Both the position numbers and the translations under genes were made by a program. A DNA stretch of 64,000 bases from an uncultured Alphaproteobacteria bacterium. Its GTDB lineage: Bacteria; Pseudomonadota; Alphaproteobacteria; MPNO01; UBA2964. The notes beneath the pieces are model-generated. The model worked only from the letters and a program-made list of their open reading frames with translations, ran no database searches and was not told the DNA's origin. The stretch lies in assembly GCA_938048165.1 (NCBI GenBank), contig CALIBP010000147.1, positions 1 through 64,000 on the forward strand, in the 5' to 3' direction. Below are positions 8,859-17,601 of this stretch, piece after piece (the first letter of the stretch is position 1; each line of letters opens with the position of its first letter).

Positions 8859-10061
8859 CTAAACAAATGGTCCCGTTGGCTTAAGGTCGAGCTGCAGCCG
8901 TCCCGCATTTACCGCCGCAAACTCTGGAAGGATCACGAAGTGACTACGCAAGACATGGAGGTCCCGGAATGCGCGCTGTAGTTCGCTGCCTTCCATCATC
9001 ACACCGGTTCCCGCATCACAGAACAGCTCGTAGACCAGCTCACTACAAATACGCACGATTTCAACCATGGTCATACGATAACGAACGCGATCTTCAGTAG
9101 AAATCCGCTCTCCCAGTTCAAGTTTAGCCATCAACTCGAGTGCACTTTCAAGGACGGTCGCCTTCGCAATATTGCATTGCACCCTGGCACGCCCGAGACG
9201 CTGCTGCGATGATGCCCATTCTGATTGCGCCGATGGCATTCTTGCATTGGTTCGGCTTTTTAGCCGGTCGCGATAGGCTTCAATCGCGCATTCTGCCAAC
9301 CCTACGGCTGGTGCCGCGACAACAAAGGCAAAAACAGTCGAATTGGGGCTCGTCTTATAGAGCAGTCCGTCATTTAACGCCGAACCAGGAATGCCGTTTT
9401 GCTCGGCCTCGCGAAAACACAGGACACGATGATCCGGCACAAACTCGCCATCAAGAGAAACTGTCTTGCTGCCCGTCCCTTTCATTCCCAGACAATGCCA
9501 ATCATCCTTTACAGAGACAGAGGCGCGCGGAATGAGGCAGGTAAGATTTCGCTTGGGATCATCAGGATCATGCGCACTAAGCATCAGCCAATTGGCACGA
9601 TCGACACCAGAGACATAAGGCCAGCTACCGGTAAGTTGGACGCCGCCCTGGGCTTTATCCGCTGTAATCGTTGCTCCCATCACCAGACAGGTAAAGAGCG
9701 GTTCGCCGCTTGCGCGGACTTCTTCCTGCGCCGCCGGCGGATACCAGCCCACGAGATAGTTTTGATTACCGATCAGACTGTGCAGCCAAGCAGTTGATCC
9801 GCAGCCACGCGCGGTTTCCATCACAGCTTCAAGATGGGTTGGCAACGTCATGCCGAGACCGCCAAGACCAGGTGCTAACATAATGCCCAACAGGCCCGCA
9901 GCGTTTAACTTTTCGTGAACCTCCGGCAACATCGAGCGGTTCGCTTCGGTCTCTTCTGCCTTTTCACGCAGGAACGGCACCAGGTCGGTCGCCCGTGCGA
10001 CAATCTCCTCATGCGTTGGTTTTTTTATTCCGACCGAGCTTCCTTCCATACCACAGATCAC
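8859..10061 (-). CDS. Second HsaA-like flavin-dependent monooxygenase
   Basis: A 400-residue acyl-CoA-dehydrogenase-fold protein, paralogous in design to the gene at 7078. Shared landmarks are EEIVARATDLVPFLREKA, the ARGCGSTAWLHSLIGNQ segment, SGVDRANWLML and FRDLHVLRSHF near the end, the position of the catalytic His in HsaA-type hydroxylases. The two proteins have diverged strongly, so they probably act on different intermediates or as different steps. Start: GTG at 10061 overlaps the stop of the upstream VOC gene as GTGA. ATG at 10049 is the alternative and would shorten the protein by four residues. Reduced flavin must come from elsewhere, as no reductase gene is near. Confidence 0.8.
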   Translation of the reverse strand: MICGMEGSSVGIKKPTHEEIVARATDLVPFLREKAEETEANRSMLPEVHEKLNAAGLLGIMLAPGLGGLGMTLPTHLEAVMETARGCGSTAWLHSLIGNQNYLVGWYPPAAQEEVRASGEPLFTCLVMGATITADKAQGGVQLTGSWPYVSGVDRANWLMLSAHDPDDPKRNLTCLIPRASVSVKDDWHCLGMKGTGSKTVSLDGEFVPDHRVLCFREAEQNGIPGSALNDGLLYKTSPNSTVFAFVVAAPAVGLAECAIEAYRDRLKSRTNARMPSAQSEWASSQQRLGRARVQCNIAKATVLESALELMAKLELGERISTEDRVRYRMTMVEIVRICSELVYELFCDAGTGVMMEGSELQRAFRDLHVLRSHFVILPEFAAVNAGRLQLDLKPTGPFV

Positions 10062-10579
10062 CCGTCCGCTGATGGCAGATGTGATTTCGGCAGTCGACGC
10101 TTGCGGCCCTCATAGGGCTCGGCAGACGTGTCGCCAACACCATCAAAGTCGATGATTTCGATGCCATTGCCATCCGGGTCATGAAAATAAGCATGGCGAC
10201 CGGAAAAGCTGCGATGGCCGGTATCTTCGTAGAGCAGAACCTCAACCCCTTGGTCTTCGAGATGCGCCATAGACGCATCAAAATCTTCACTCGCCACCAT
10301 AAAGGCATGATGGATCAATGAATCTCCCGGTTTGTTGGGTGGCTGATGGTATCCCGTCCGCGACAGAACAAAATAATCCTCTCCCGCTTTCATAAACACC
10401 GTGGTGTCATTTTGCCGCCAGTATGTGCAACCTACGACGTCTTCATAAAACTTCCGCGACACCTCTAGGTCCGTCACGCCTATCGTAAAATGAAGAATTC
10501 CCGTCGCCTCAACCCGGCGAGGCGTCTCATATTTAATAGTATCGGCGCCCTTGAAGGCATCGCTTTTAAAACCAGACAT
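10058..10579 (-). CDS. VOC family protein with 2-His-1-Glu metal site
   Basis: A 173-residue VOC protein. The likely metal ligands are clear: His in GILHFTIGVTD, His in LIHHAFMVASED and Glu in GNGIEIIDFDG, the 2-His-1-carboxylate arrangement seen in extradiol dioxygenases and in fosfomycin-resistance/glyoxalase enzymes. With one module pair it is shorter than classic two-domain catechol dioxygenases. Start: ATG at 10579 has AGGTGA four bases upstream (CAGGTGACATAATG). The ATG at 10603 lacks this site. It overlaps the downstream monooxygenase gene, indicating translational coupling. Confidence 0.86.
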   Translation of the reverse strand: MSGFKSDAFKGADTIKYETPRRVEATGILHFTIGVTDLEVSRKFYEDVVGCTYWRQNDTTVFMKAGEDYFVLSRTGYHQPPNKPGDSLIHHAFMVASEDFDASMAHLEDQGVEVLLYEDTGHRSFSGRHAYFHDPDGNGIEIIDFDGVGDTSAEPYEGRKRRLPKSHLPSADG

Positions 10580-10645
10580 TATGTCACCTGTGTAATCATT
10601 CAATCGACATTGATAATGATCGATCAGGCGACCTGGCGCTAGTCC

Positions 10646-12187
10646 TCAAGCAGCGGCGTCTTCTTCCTTTTTTTCTCCCGGCGCCCGGTGTTCGGGAAAG
10701 ATTTCATTGAGAGCCTTGGATTTGCCATCCGCCATCATCACACGGCAATGGTAACGACGTAGATGCCGTGCCTCTTTCACGCCACAGGAATGCGCGATGA
10801 TCCCGACCTCTTTTCTCATCGTTATAATATAGTTTTTAACCCGTTCCGCCTTATCGACAGGATCAAGTCCTTTCTGAAGACGTTTATTGTGAGTCGTGAT
10901 TCCCGTTGGGCAGGTATTCCTGTCGCACTGCATCGCCTGGATACAGCCGAGAGCAAACATAAAACCCCGCGCGGAAACCACAAAATCTGCCCCAGCGCAT
11001 AGCGCCCAAGCGACTTCTTCCGGCGTTACCAGCTTGCCCGACGATATGACTTTGACCCGTTCCTTGAGACCATGACGGGTCAGTGTATCAACCACCATCG
11101 GCAGACTTTCTTTTACCGGCAATCCGACATAATCGAGCAGTGCCATTGGGGCCGCACCGGTTCCACCATCACCAGAATCAACGGTGATGAAGTCGGGCGC
11201 GCTTTCGATACCGCGCTTATTAATGGCGTTAAACAGACTATCGAGCCAGCCATAGGAACCAATAACGCATTTTATTCCGACGGGTTTACCCGTCACTTTT
11301 CGGATGCGTTCGATCATATTGATCATATCATCGACGTTATCAATATCCGGATGTCGGTTAGGGCTTATCGAGGACTCACCTACTGGAATACCACGAATGG
11401 CGGCAATTTCCGGCGTCACCTTGCTACCAGGCAAAATGCCACCCTTACCGGGCTTTGCGCCCTGGCTGAGCTTGATCTCAAACATCCGAACCTGCTCGTG
11501 TGCGGCGATCCCTTTTAGCTTTTCATCAGACAGCTCGCCGTTTTCATCACGAACACCATACTTAGCCGTCCCCATCTGAAAAACGATGTCGCACCCGCCT
11601 TCGAGATGAAATGGCGACAACCCACCTTCACCAGTATTCATCCAGCTACCAGCCGCCTTGGCACCATTGGAAAGTGCTCTCACCGCCGGTTCAGAAATAG
11701 CGCCATAGCTCATACCGGAAACGTTAAAGAAAGAATTCGTCGTATAGGGTTTCTCGCAATAGGGTCCAACCGTCACCTCACCTGGATCCGCCGCATCGAC
11801 TTCCAGAGTCGGAAAAGGGCAGTTCACGAAGAAAATTGTTCCCGGCGGGGTGATATCCCGTGTCGAGCCGAACGCCAGCTGTGTGCTAACATTCTTGGCT
11901 GCGCGATAGACCCAGGAGCGTTGCGCCCGATTAAAGGGCATTTCCTCACGGTCCATGGCTAAGAAATACTGGCGAAAAAATTCGCCCATATGTTCAAACA
12001 AGTAACGGAAACGCCCCACGACCGGGAAATTCCGCCGGACCGCCTGCTTTGTTTGAGTGACATCGATGACATAAAGAACTGCAACAACAACGATACCAAC
12101 GCCAAGGACAAACACAATAAGTGTAATCAGGATGTCATTCGCGGTCTGGATAAAGTCGAATGTCTTTTCCATACTCATATTGTTCAT
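10646..12187 (-). CDS. FMN-binding glutamate synthase-like protein with membrane anchor
   Basis: A 513-residue protein of the FMN-binding glutamate-synthase (GltB core) family. An N-terminal hydrophobic segment (about 18-41) would anchor it in the membrane. The rest is the synthase TIM barrel, including a GGTGAAP phosphate-binding loop (341-347), SSGKLVTPEEV, and the [3Fe-4S] cysteines C415, C421 and C426 ending in CPTGIT. It lacks the glutaminase domain, so ammonia-dependent glutamate formation or another FMN redox reaction is possible. Relatives occur in catabolic operons with unproven functions. ATG at 12187 follows GGGAG by 8 bases. It lies between VOC genes in a monooxygenase operon. Confidence 0.85.
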   Translation of the reverse strand: MNNMSMEKTFDFIQTANDILITLIVFVLGVGIVVVAVLYVIDVTQTKQAVRRNFPVVGRFRYLFEHMGEFFRQYFLAMDREEMPFNRAQRSWVYRAAKNVSTQLAFGSTRDITPPGTIFFVNCPFPTLEVDAADPGEVTVGPYCEKPYTTNSFFNVSGMSYGAISEPAVRALSNGAKAAGSWMNTGEGGLSPFHLEGGCDIVFQMGTAKYGVRDENGELSDEKLKGIAAHEQVRMFEIKLSQGAKPGKGGILPGSKVTPEIAAIRGIPVGESSISPNRHPDIDNVDDMINMIERIRKVTGKPVGIKCVIGSYGWLDSLFNAINKRGIESAPDFITVDSGDGGTGAAPMALLDYVGLPVKESLPMVVDTLTRHGLKERVKVISSGKLVTPEEVAWALCAGADFVVSARGFMFALGCIQAMQCDRNTCPTGITTHNKRLQKGLDPVDKAERVKNYIITMRKEVGIIAHSCGVKEARHLRRYHCRVMMADGKSKALNEIFPEHRAPGEKKEEDAAA

Positions 12188-12281
12188 GATGTTATCTCCC
12201 GAGCCCCACCTGTTCTCCTGCTTTCAATATGTACTCTACCTCGCGAACCACCAATAACGGTTTCGTTACCGGGTTCCGCGA

Positions 12282-12725
12282 TTAAGGCGCCATATTCTTT
12301 TTGGTTAGTTCCTCGATAGCTGACGGCGTTTTTTCCAACCCTTCAAGCCCCATGCCCCGCAGGATATTAGGGGCCTTGCTAAACTGGATGTCGTCATAGG
12401 GGACGACCTCAACCCGATTGCCCCACGGATCCCGAAAATTCATTCCGCGCTCAAGCATTTCAACGCCCATTTCTTCAAGTGCCTGTTGTACAGGTTCACG
12501 GTCGTCAACCACGAAACCAAAATGGCGCGCGCCATCGGGCTCCTGCGTTCTACCAAGGCGAAGCTGGATAAACTGATCTCCAAGATCAATGAAAGCGTTG
12601 TGTTCATTTCGCCCACGAAGGCTAAAATCAAACAATCGTCCGTAAAATTCCAAGGCTTCGTCAAGATCACCTACTTCTAGAACAATGTGATTGATCCCCA
12701 GCGCTTTTGCTTTCTTTTCCGCCAT
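12282..12725 (-). CDS. VOC family protein, first gene of the minus-strand operon
   Basis: A 147-residue VOC protein. Putative metal ligands are His in INHIVLEVGDLD, His in ARHFGFVVDD and Glu in GNRVEVVPYDD. It is a distinct paralogue of the two other VOC proteins in this operon. Start: ATG at 12725 is preceded by GGGAGGGA, an excellent ribosome-binding site. The frame stays open 120 bases further upstream but that part crosses into the divergent gene. It is probably the first gene of the operon running down to 6560, though a 94-base gap separates it from the next gene. Confidence 0.85.
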   Translation of the reverse strand: MAEKKAKALGINHIVLEVGDLDEALEFYGRLFDFSLRGRNEHNAFIDLGDQFIQLRLGRTQEPDGARHFGFVVDDREPVQQALEEMGVEMLERGMNFRDPWGNRVEVVPYDDIQFSKAPNILRGMGLEGLEKTPSAIEELTKKNMAP

Positions 12726-12844
12726 TATTCCCTCCCATGTTTTGATCACTATAGCGCCATTCGGCAATGGTGTAGCTGATATTGGTAATCGGGACCAATT
12801 CAGGGCAAAATAGCCACGTAAAGAATATCTATAAGGTTCCGCCA
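12726..12844. promoter_or_regulatory. Divergent promoter region
   Basis: A 119-base interval between the minus-strand VOC operon and the plus-strand dioxygenase operon. It must carry the start signals for both. I see no textbook -35/-10 pair or clear operator, and no regulator gene adjoins it. The shared region suggests both operons could be co-regulated, which is inference. Confidence 0.4.
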
Positions 12845-13675
12845 ATGCCGAAAGTTCTGACAGAAGATCAGGTCAGGGAATTTGACCAAAATGGATTTTT
12901 GTTCCCTGTCGAAGCCTATTCGCGAGAAGAAGCTGCCGAACTGCATGCCAGGTTCGCAACGATGGAGGAACATCTAGGTCATGAGCCACAAAAGAAATTC
13001 AGGGTTAAGGCGCATTTGCCGTTTCCCTGGCTGTGCGATGTCGTTCGAAACGAGAAACTTCTGGACGCCATCGAAGACATTCTAGGTCCAAACATTCTGT
13101 GCTGGGGGGCCTCCTTCTTCACAAAGAAAGCCAACGACCCAAGATTTGTTTCGTGGCACACGGATAGCTTCTATTACGGACTGAAACCCGCAGAAACGGT
13201 AACGGCATGGCTGGCCTTTAACGATGCCACAGTCGAATCCGGCTGCGTCCAATACATCCCAGGCACGCATAAAGGCCCACCGGCTGTCCATGAAATCCGC
13301 AAGCACGAGCATAATCTGGTCCAGCAGGGTCAGACCGTCGTCGATGTCCCTGAGGACAAGGCCGTGTTTGCCGAGGTCAATGCTGGCCAGGTCGTCCTGC
13401 ATCATGAAAGCGTCGTTCATGGATCAGGGCCGAACCGAGCCAATCACCCTCGTGTTGGGTTTTCCATTCATTACGTTGCACCGCACGTCAAAGAAACCCG
13501 TTTCGACGGTGCGACAGCTATGCTGCTGCGTGGTGAAAATTTCGGTGACAATTGGGGGATCGACCCGGAGCCCCGGCACGATTACGATCCCGCCTGCATA
13601 AAATTCATGGAAGACACCCGCGCGAAATTTACAAACTCCACAGCAGATAAAATCGCCGTTGGGGGACGGAGTTAA
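12845..13675 (+). CDS. Phytanoyl-CoA dioxygenase (PhyH) family protein
   Basis: A 276-residue non-haem Fe(II)/2-oxoglutarate oxygenase of the PhyH/EctD-like family. The facial triad is visible as H105 and D107 (WHTDSFY) and H192 (VVHGSGPN). R203 (NHPRVGFS) is placed to bind 2-oxoglutarate. Family members hydroxylate small molecules such as fatty acyl-CoA, ectoine, phosphonates or modified amino acids; this substrate is not evident. ATG at 12845 is preferred to one at 12782, which would add residues reaching over the divergent promoter. The next gene starts three bases after its stop, so an operon with the dehydrogenase is clear. Confidence 0.85.
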   Translation: MPKVLTEDQVREFDQNGFLFPVEAYSREEAAELHARFATMEEHLGHEPQKKFRVKAHLPFPWLCDVVRNEKLLDAIEDILGPNILCWGASFFTKKANDPRFVSWHTDSFYYGLKPAETVTAWLAFNDATVESGCVQYIPGTHKGPPAVHEIRKHEHNLVQQGQTVVDVPEDKAVFAEVNAGQVVLHHESVVHGSGPNRANHPRVGFSIHYVAPHVKETRFDGATAMLLRGENFGDNWGIDPEPRHDYDPACIKFMEDTRAKFTNSTADKIAVGGRS

Positions 13676-13678
13676 TTT

Positions 13679-14794
13679 ATGACCGAAACAGCCTATGCCG
13701 CCGTACTCGTTGAGAAGCGCAAATTTGAAACGCGAGAGGTACCAATCCCTGACATTGGCCCGGACGAAGGCATCCTGCGAATAGAAGCCGCCGGACTATG
13801 CGGTACAGACTATGAGCAATATGATGGCCATTTTATTGGCACCCCCCATGGCACGCTGCCGATCACTCCTGGCCATGAAATTTTCGGCTGGATCGACAAG
13901 GTCGGTGCCAATGCGGCCAAGAAATGGAATGTAAAAGAAGGCGATCGCGTCGTCGTCGAAACCTCGATCCCCTGTGGCGAATGTCTCGCCTGCCACGATG
14001 GCCGGCCAATATTTTGCGATGCCAATATGGGTTATGGGCTTCGCATGGGATTTGATAACGAGCCTCATTTGTGGGGCGGCTATGCCTCACATCTTTATCT
14101 GCATCCGAAATCGCGGATGCATAAGATTCCCGATCATATTCCAACTGACATAATGAGCCTCAATAACCCGCTTTCAAATGCAGTACGCTGGGCGTGGGCA
14201 CGGCCAAACCTGCGAGAAGGCCAAACCATCGTTATTGAAGGTCCGGGACAGCGTGGACTGTTAAGTGTCTTGGTCGCCAAAGAGATGGGTGCCGGACAGA
14301 TTTTCGTGACCGGTACCGCCGCCGACACTTACCGGCTGGAGATCGCCAAAGAACTCGGCGCCGATGCTACCATCAATGTTCAGGAAGAAGACCCTGTCGA
14401 AAGAGTCCATGAACTCACAGGCGGGAAAAAAGCCGATATCGTCCTCGACGTTTCCATGGGCTCAACGGAGCCTCTCATTCAAGGCGTTGAAATGCTCAAG
14501 AAAGGTGGCACGCTGGTCGTCGCTGGCGTTAAAACCCATAACGCCCTCAATAATTTTTATAGCGACAAACTACTGTTCAATGAAATTTCAATGCTCGGCG
14601 TCCTGTCCTCTGACTGGGAAGACACCGCCCGCGCCGTCGAAATTCTGACCGACAAGTGGCAAGACCTTGGAAAACTCTGCACACATAATTATTCGCTCGG
14701 TAATGCAGAAAAGGCAGTCTTGCTGCTCGGTCGTGAGATTCAGGACGGTGCCGAACCAATTCATATTCATCTCGATACAACCATAGCGCCTTAA
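13679..14794 (+). CDS. Zinc-dependent medium-chain alcohol dehydrogenase
   Basis: A 371-residue MDR-family dehydrogenase. Catalytic zinc ligands are C41 (CGTDYEQYDG), H66 and E67 (PGHEIFG). Structural zinc cysteines are C99, C102, C105 and C113. A Rossmann domain follows, with a less usual GPGQRG in place of GxGxxG. It likely oxidises an alcohol made by the adjacent dioxygenase, using NAD(P) in the cytoplasm. It starts 3 bases after the PhyH stop and ends 10 bases before the binding-protein gene. Family similarity includes threonine/sorbitol-type dehydrogenases, and the substrate is open. Confidence 0.88.
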   Translation: MTETAYAAVLVEKRKFETREVPIPDIGPDEGILRIEAAGLCGTDYEQYDGHFIGTPHGTLPITPGHEIFGWIDKVGANAAKKWNVKEGDRVVVETSIPCGECLACHDGRPIFCDANMGYGLRMGFDNEPHLWGGYASHLYLHPKSRMHKIPDHIPTDIMSLNNPLSNAVRWAWARPNLREGQTIVIEGPGQRGLLSVLVAKEMGAGQIFVTGTAADTYRLEIAKELGADATINVQEEDPVERVHELTGGKKADIVLDVSMGSTEPLIQGVEMLKKGGTLVVAGVKTHNALNNFYSDKLLFNEISMLGVLSSDWEDTARAVEILTDKWQDLGKLCTHNYSLGNAEKAVLLLGREIQDGAEPIHIHLDTTIAP

Positions 14795-14804
14795 GGAACA
14801 CATT

Positions 14805-15791
14805 ATGAGTGACAGACTTTCTATCCGGCTTGCTGCGGGGTCCGGACCGACCTTCGGCGTCGACGACCTTGCCTGTGCCGCCGCTACGCTTCTCGGATGC
14901 TGGGAAGACGAAGGCCTCGATGTCACCTGGACCCCGGTCCACGGCGGTGTCGCTGCCATGCAGGCGGTCCTCGATGATGTTGTAGATGTTTCTTATGGCG
15001 GTCTTGGGCCCGTTCTTAAGTTCCGTTCAGAAGGACAGCCCGTTCGTATCATTGTTTCGATGGCACGCGGCCTTGCCCAGAACCTTGTTACCCAAAGCCG
15101 GATCACTGATCCACAGCAGTTAAAAGGCTGTTCCTGGGCGTTGGACGGCTTTGGTGCCCTAAGCCATCACATGGCGAGACTATTGGTGGCTGCGCTCGGC
15201 ATTGAGGAGAGTGAAATAGACTGGCAGGCCGTTGGACCACCGCCAGAACGAATCGACCGCCTGTTGGCTGACACGATTGATGTGTCCCTGATCCGTGTTG
15301 AAGAAGCCATTTCGCTGAACCAGGACCCCAGCAACAGCCTACATACATTGCTGGGATTTGCTGACCTCAAGAAACTGGTACCCGTTCAGCCGCATGGCGT
15401 TCTCGGAACAACCGAAGCCTATGAACAGGCACACCGCGAAGAGCTCAACCGTCTAACGCGCGGCATGATCAAGGCATCACGCGCGCTGCACGATGACTTT
15501 GCGACCTTCAAAAAGGTCTATAACCATTACGTCACTGTCCCGGTGCCGGAAGAGGATGTTCAAATAATCTGGCAACAGGAACATGACACGGCGGGCTTTG
15601 CCATCAATGGCGAGCTTACCAAAGGTCACTGGAAGGATGAGATGGAGTTGTTCTACAAGCTCAACCCCGATCTCCCTAAGGTAACGCGGGAAGACGTGAT
15701 TGCTGAGAATTTTGTTGCCGATGCCCTCGCGGCTATCGGTGTCGTTCCAGGTGAAGACGCACCCGACCGAGAACTCGCTAGCCGGTTTTAA
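14805..15791 (+). CDS. NMT1/THI5-like solute-binding-fold protein without signal peptide
   Basis: A 328-residue protein resembling the NMT1/SsuA-type periplasmic binding proteins: an N-terminal lobe with ALDGFGALSHHMARLL and the GGVAAMQAVLDDVVDVSYGG pattern. Yet the N-terminus (MSDRLSIRLAAGSG) has no signal sequence or lipobox, and no ABC permease or ATPase gene is nearby. It may be cytoplasmic and act as a sensor, carrier or enzyme. It is the last gene of the PhyH-dehydrogenase operon. Its 3' end overlaps the converging gene by 14 bases. A second signal-less relative lies at 54939. Confidence 0.75.
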   Translation: MSDRLSIRLAAGSGPTFGVDDLACAAATLLGCWEDEGLDVTWTPVHGGVAAMQAVLDDVVDVSYGGLGPVLKFRSEGQPVRIIVSMARGLAQNLVTQSRITDPQQLKGCSWALDGFGALSHHMARLLVAALGIEESEIDWQAVGPPPERIDRLLADTIDVSLIRVEEAISLNQDPSNSLHTLLGFADLKKLVPVQPHGVLGTTEAYEQAHREELNRLTRGMIKASRALHDDFATFKKVYNHYVTVPVPEEDVQIIWQQEHDTAGFAINGELTKGHWKDEMELFYKLNPDLPKVTREDVIAENFVADALAAIGVVPGEDAPDRELASRF

Positions 15792-16506
15792 ACAATCGGC
15801 CAAGCGCTGAGATATTGTCATTGAGACCAGCCAGGCGCAGCGCTGACCATAGTGCCGCCTGATTGCTGGTGATCACCGGCCTGTCTAATTCATCTTCCAG
15901 CGCTTCAATGACATCGATACTGCGAATATTGGCGCAGCTGATGAAATAGGCATCCGCATCGTCGTTGCGCATGGCTTTGACGTTCTCGAACCAGAATTCA
16001 GGTGGCGTACTGCAATACACATCGGTGCCAGCCAGCCCCATCGCCTTATCGGCGATGATGTCCAAACCGGCTTCCTTGAGAAAGGCGAGCTTTTTATCGT
16101 GTCCCCCCTGCGGGGTTTCAGACACAAAAACCAACCGTTGCGCATTCAATGCCTGAAACGCATCCATCAAGGATGAGGCCGCCGAGGCTGCCGGTTTACC
16201 GGTCAAGTCCTCAATCGCCGATATGACCTCCCGCTCCTTTTCAACGCCGCCCGACATTGATGTCCCGGTACATTGCAGAACCGTCACATCACATTTGGAA
16301 TCACCGAGGAGTTCAGCCGCGAGAAGAATGCGCGGCATTAACTCATCCAGCGGCGCCTTATGCCGGTTGGTCATGCCGATCCGGTTAAAATGAGGGACGA
16401 CCCCCTCCGGGCAGTAATGCTGCAACTGCGGCTCTACCATTCGATTTGAAGACGGAATGATAAAGCCCAGCCGAGCCCGCGGAATGATGGGGTCGTAGTT
16501 AGTCAT
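15778..16506 (-). CDS. Maleate isomerase / Asp-Glu racemase superfamily protein
   Basis: A 242-residue member of the Asp/Glu/hydantoin racemase superfamily, nearest to maleate isomerase and arylmalonate decarboxylase. The two catalytic cysteines are present: C79 (VLQCTGTSM) and C191 (ISCANIRS). N-terminal RLGFIIPSSNRMVEP also fits maleate isomerases. Likely reaction: cofactor-free cis-trans isomerisation of a maleate-type diacid or a decarboxylation, cytoplasmic. Its ATG directly follows the stop of the upstream amidohydrolase gene (TAGATG), so the two are one operon and probably consecutive steps. Confidence 0.85.
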   Translation of the reverse strand: MTNYDPIIPRARLGFIIPSSNRMVEPQLQHYCPEGVVPHFNRIGMTNRHKAPLDELMPRILLAAELLGDSKCDVTVLQCTGTSMSGGVEKEREVISAIEDLTGKPAASAASSLMDAFQALNAQRLVFVSETPQGGHDKKLAFLKEAGLDIIADKAMGLAGTDVYCSTPPEFWFENVKAMRNDDADAYFISCANIRSIDVIEALEDELDRPVITSNQAALWSALRLAGLNDNISALGRLFKTG

Positions 16507-17502
16507 CTACTCACCGAAGAGCAATTTTCTCGTATTATCTTCATAGATCGCCTGACGATCACTGTCCTCACAATTCAGGCTTTCAATGACTTCAATGGTC
16601 TCGCGAATATTGCTTTCGCCACCGGTAAGATCGTAGGGCGCATCGGTCGCAAAGAACGAATTGCCAGAACCGAAGAAATCGAGACCGGCCTGACTTTGCG
16701 CCTTGGCACCGAACATCGCTGTATCCCCATAGAACATTTTGAAATAATCGAGCATTGGCTTTTCGAGATCGTCTGCAAAAGACCTACCATCGGCCGACAT
16801 GGTGCCATTGCGTGCTTCCCAAAGCGGCATCCGCCCTTCCGCATGCGGGATATAGGCACCCCAATGATGCGCCATAACGTGGAAGTTTGGAATTTTATCA
16901 AACATGCCCGAACAAACCATTCGGCACATCGCTGCCGTTGTCTCGTAAGCCCAGCCAATGCCCCAGAAAATTTCGTAGTGAGACTGATCTTCGGTCAGGT
17001 AGTCAGCGTGACTCGCGGGACGGGTCGGATGTAACCAGACACATTTTCCGCGTTCGGCGATCTTCTGAAAGATGTCGTGGAACTCTGGCGCATCAAGTGG
17101 TTTGCCACCAACGTTGGAATGAATTTGAAATCCCACCGCATTATGCTCATCGAGGACACGATCAACCTCGCGGATCGCCTCATCAGTATTGTTCATGGGT
17201 AATGCCGCGATGAACCACGGCATGCGATCTGGGTATTCTCGACAAATTCGGGCCATACCATCATTGGCCACACGAGCCAGCTCAGGCGAATCATTTGGCC
17301 CGGCAATGATATCCAAAGGCGGCTGTGAGATCGAAATGATCTGCTGATAATCGTCAAATTTCTCGATTACCTTCATCCGAGCGTCCATATCATAAAGCTC
17401 TTCCATGGCCTTCCAACGCTTTACAGCGCGCGCAGGCATAAGCTTTTCTGCGGCTTCGAAGAATTCATTGGGAAACACATGATTAAAAACGTCGATCTTC
17501 AT
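16507..17502 (-). CDS. Amidohydrolase-2 (ACMSD-like) with altered metal motif
   Basis: A 331-residue ACMSD-type amidohydrolase. Candidate metal/catalytic residues are H8, H158 (WLHPTRP), H212 or H213 (MAHHWGAY) and D287 (ATDAPYD). The usual first ligand of the HxH pair is F6 here (DVFNHVF instead of DIHSHIL in ACMSD). So the metal site is incomplete or rearranged. Family members are decarboxylases or hydratases of unsaturated or aromatic acids. Start: ATG at 17502 has AAGGA six bases upstream; the ATG at 17526 does not. It is directly followed by the maleate-isomerase-like gene. Confidence 0.83.
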   Translation of the reverse strand: MKIDVFNHVFPNEFFEAAEKLMPARAVKRWKAMEELYDMDARMKVIEKFDDYQQIISISQPPLDIIAGPNDSPELARVANDGMARICREYPDRMPWFIAALPMNNTDEAIREVDRVLDEHNAVGFQIHSNVGGKPLDAPEFHDIFQKIAERGKCVWLHPTRPASHADYLTEDQSHYEIFWGIGWAYETTAAMCRMVCSGMFDKIPNFHVMAHHWGAYIPHAEGRMPLWEARNGTMSADGRSFADDLEKPMLDYFKMFYGDTAMFGAKAQSQAGLDFFGSGNSFFATDAPYDLTGGESNIRETIEVIESLNCEDSDRQAIYEDNTRKLLFGE

Positions 17503-17601
17503 TTCGTATCCTTTTGTGTCAAACAACCATCACAAATAATATCTTACGCTACAGCAGAGTTCTTCGTCGCAGTAGGGTGAATTTCATGACCTTGGCAGAA
17601 C

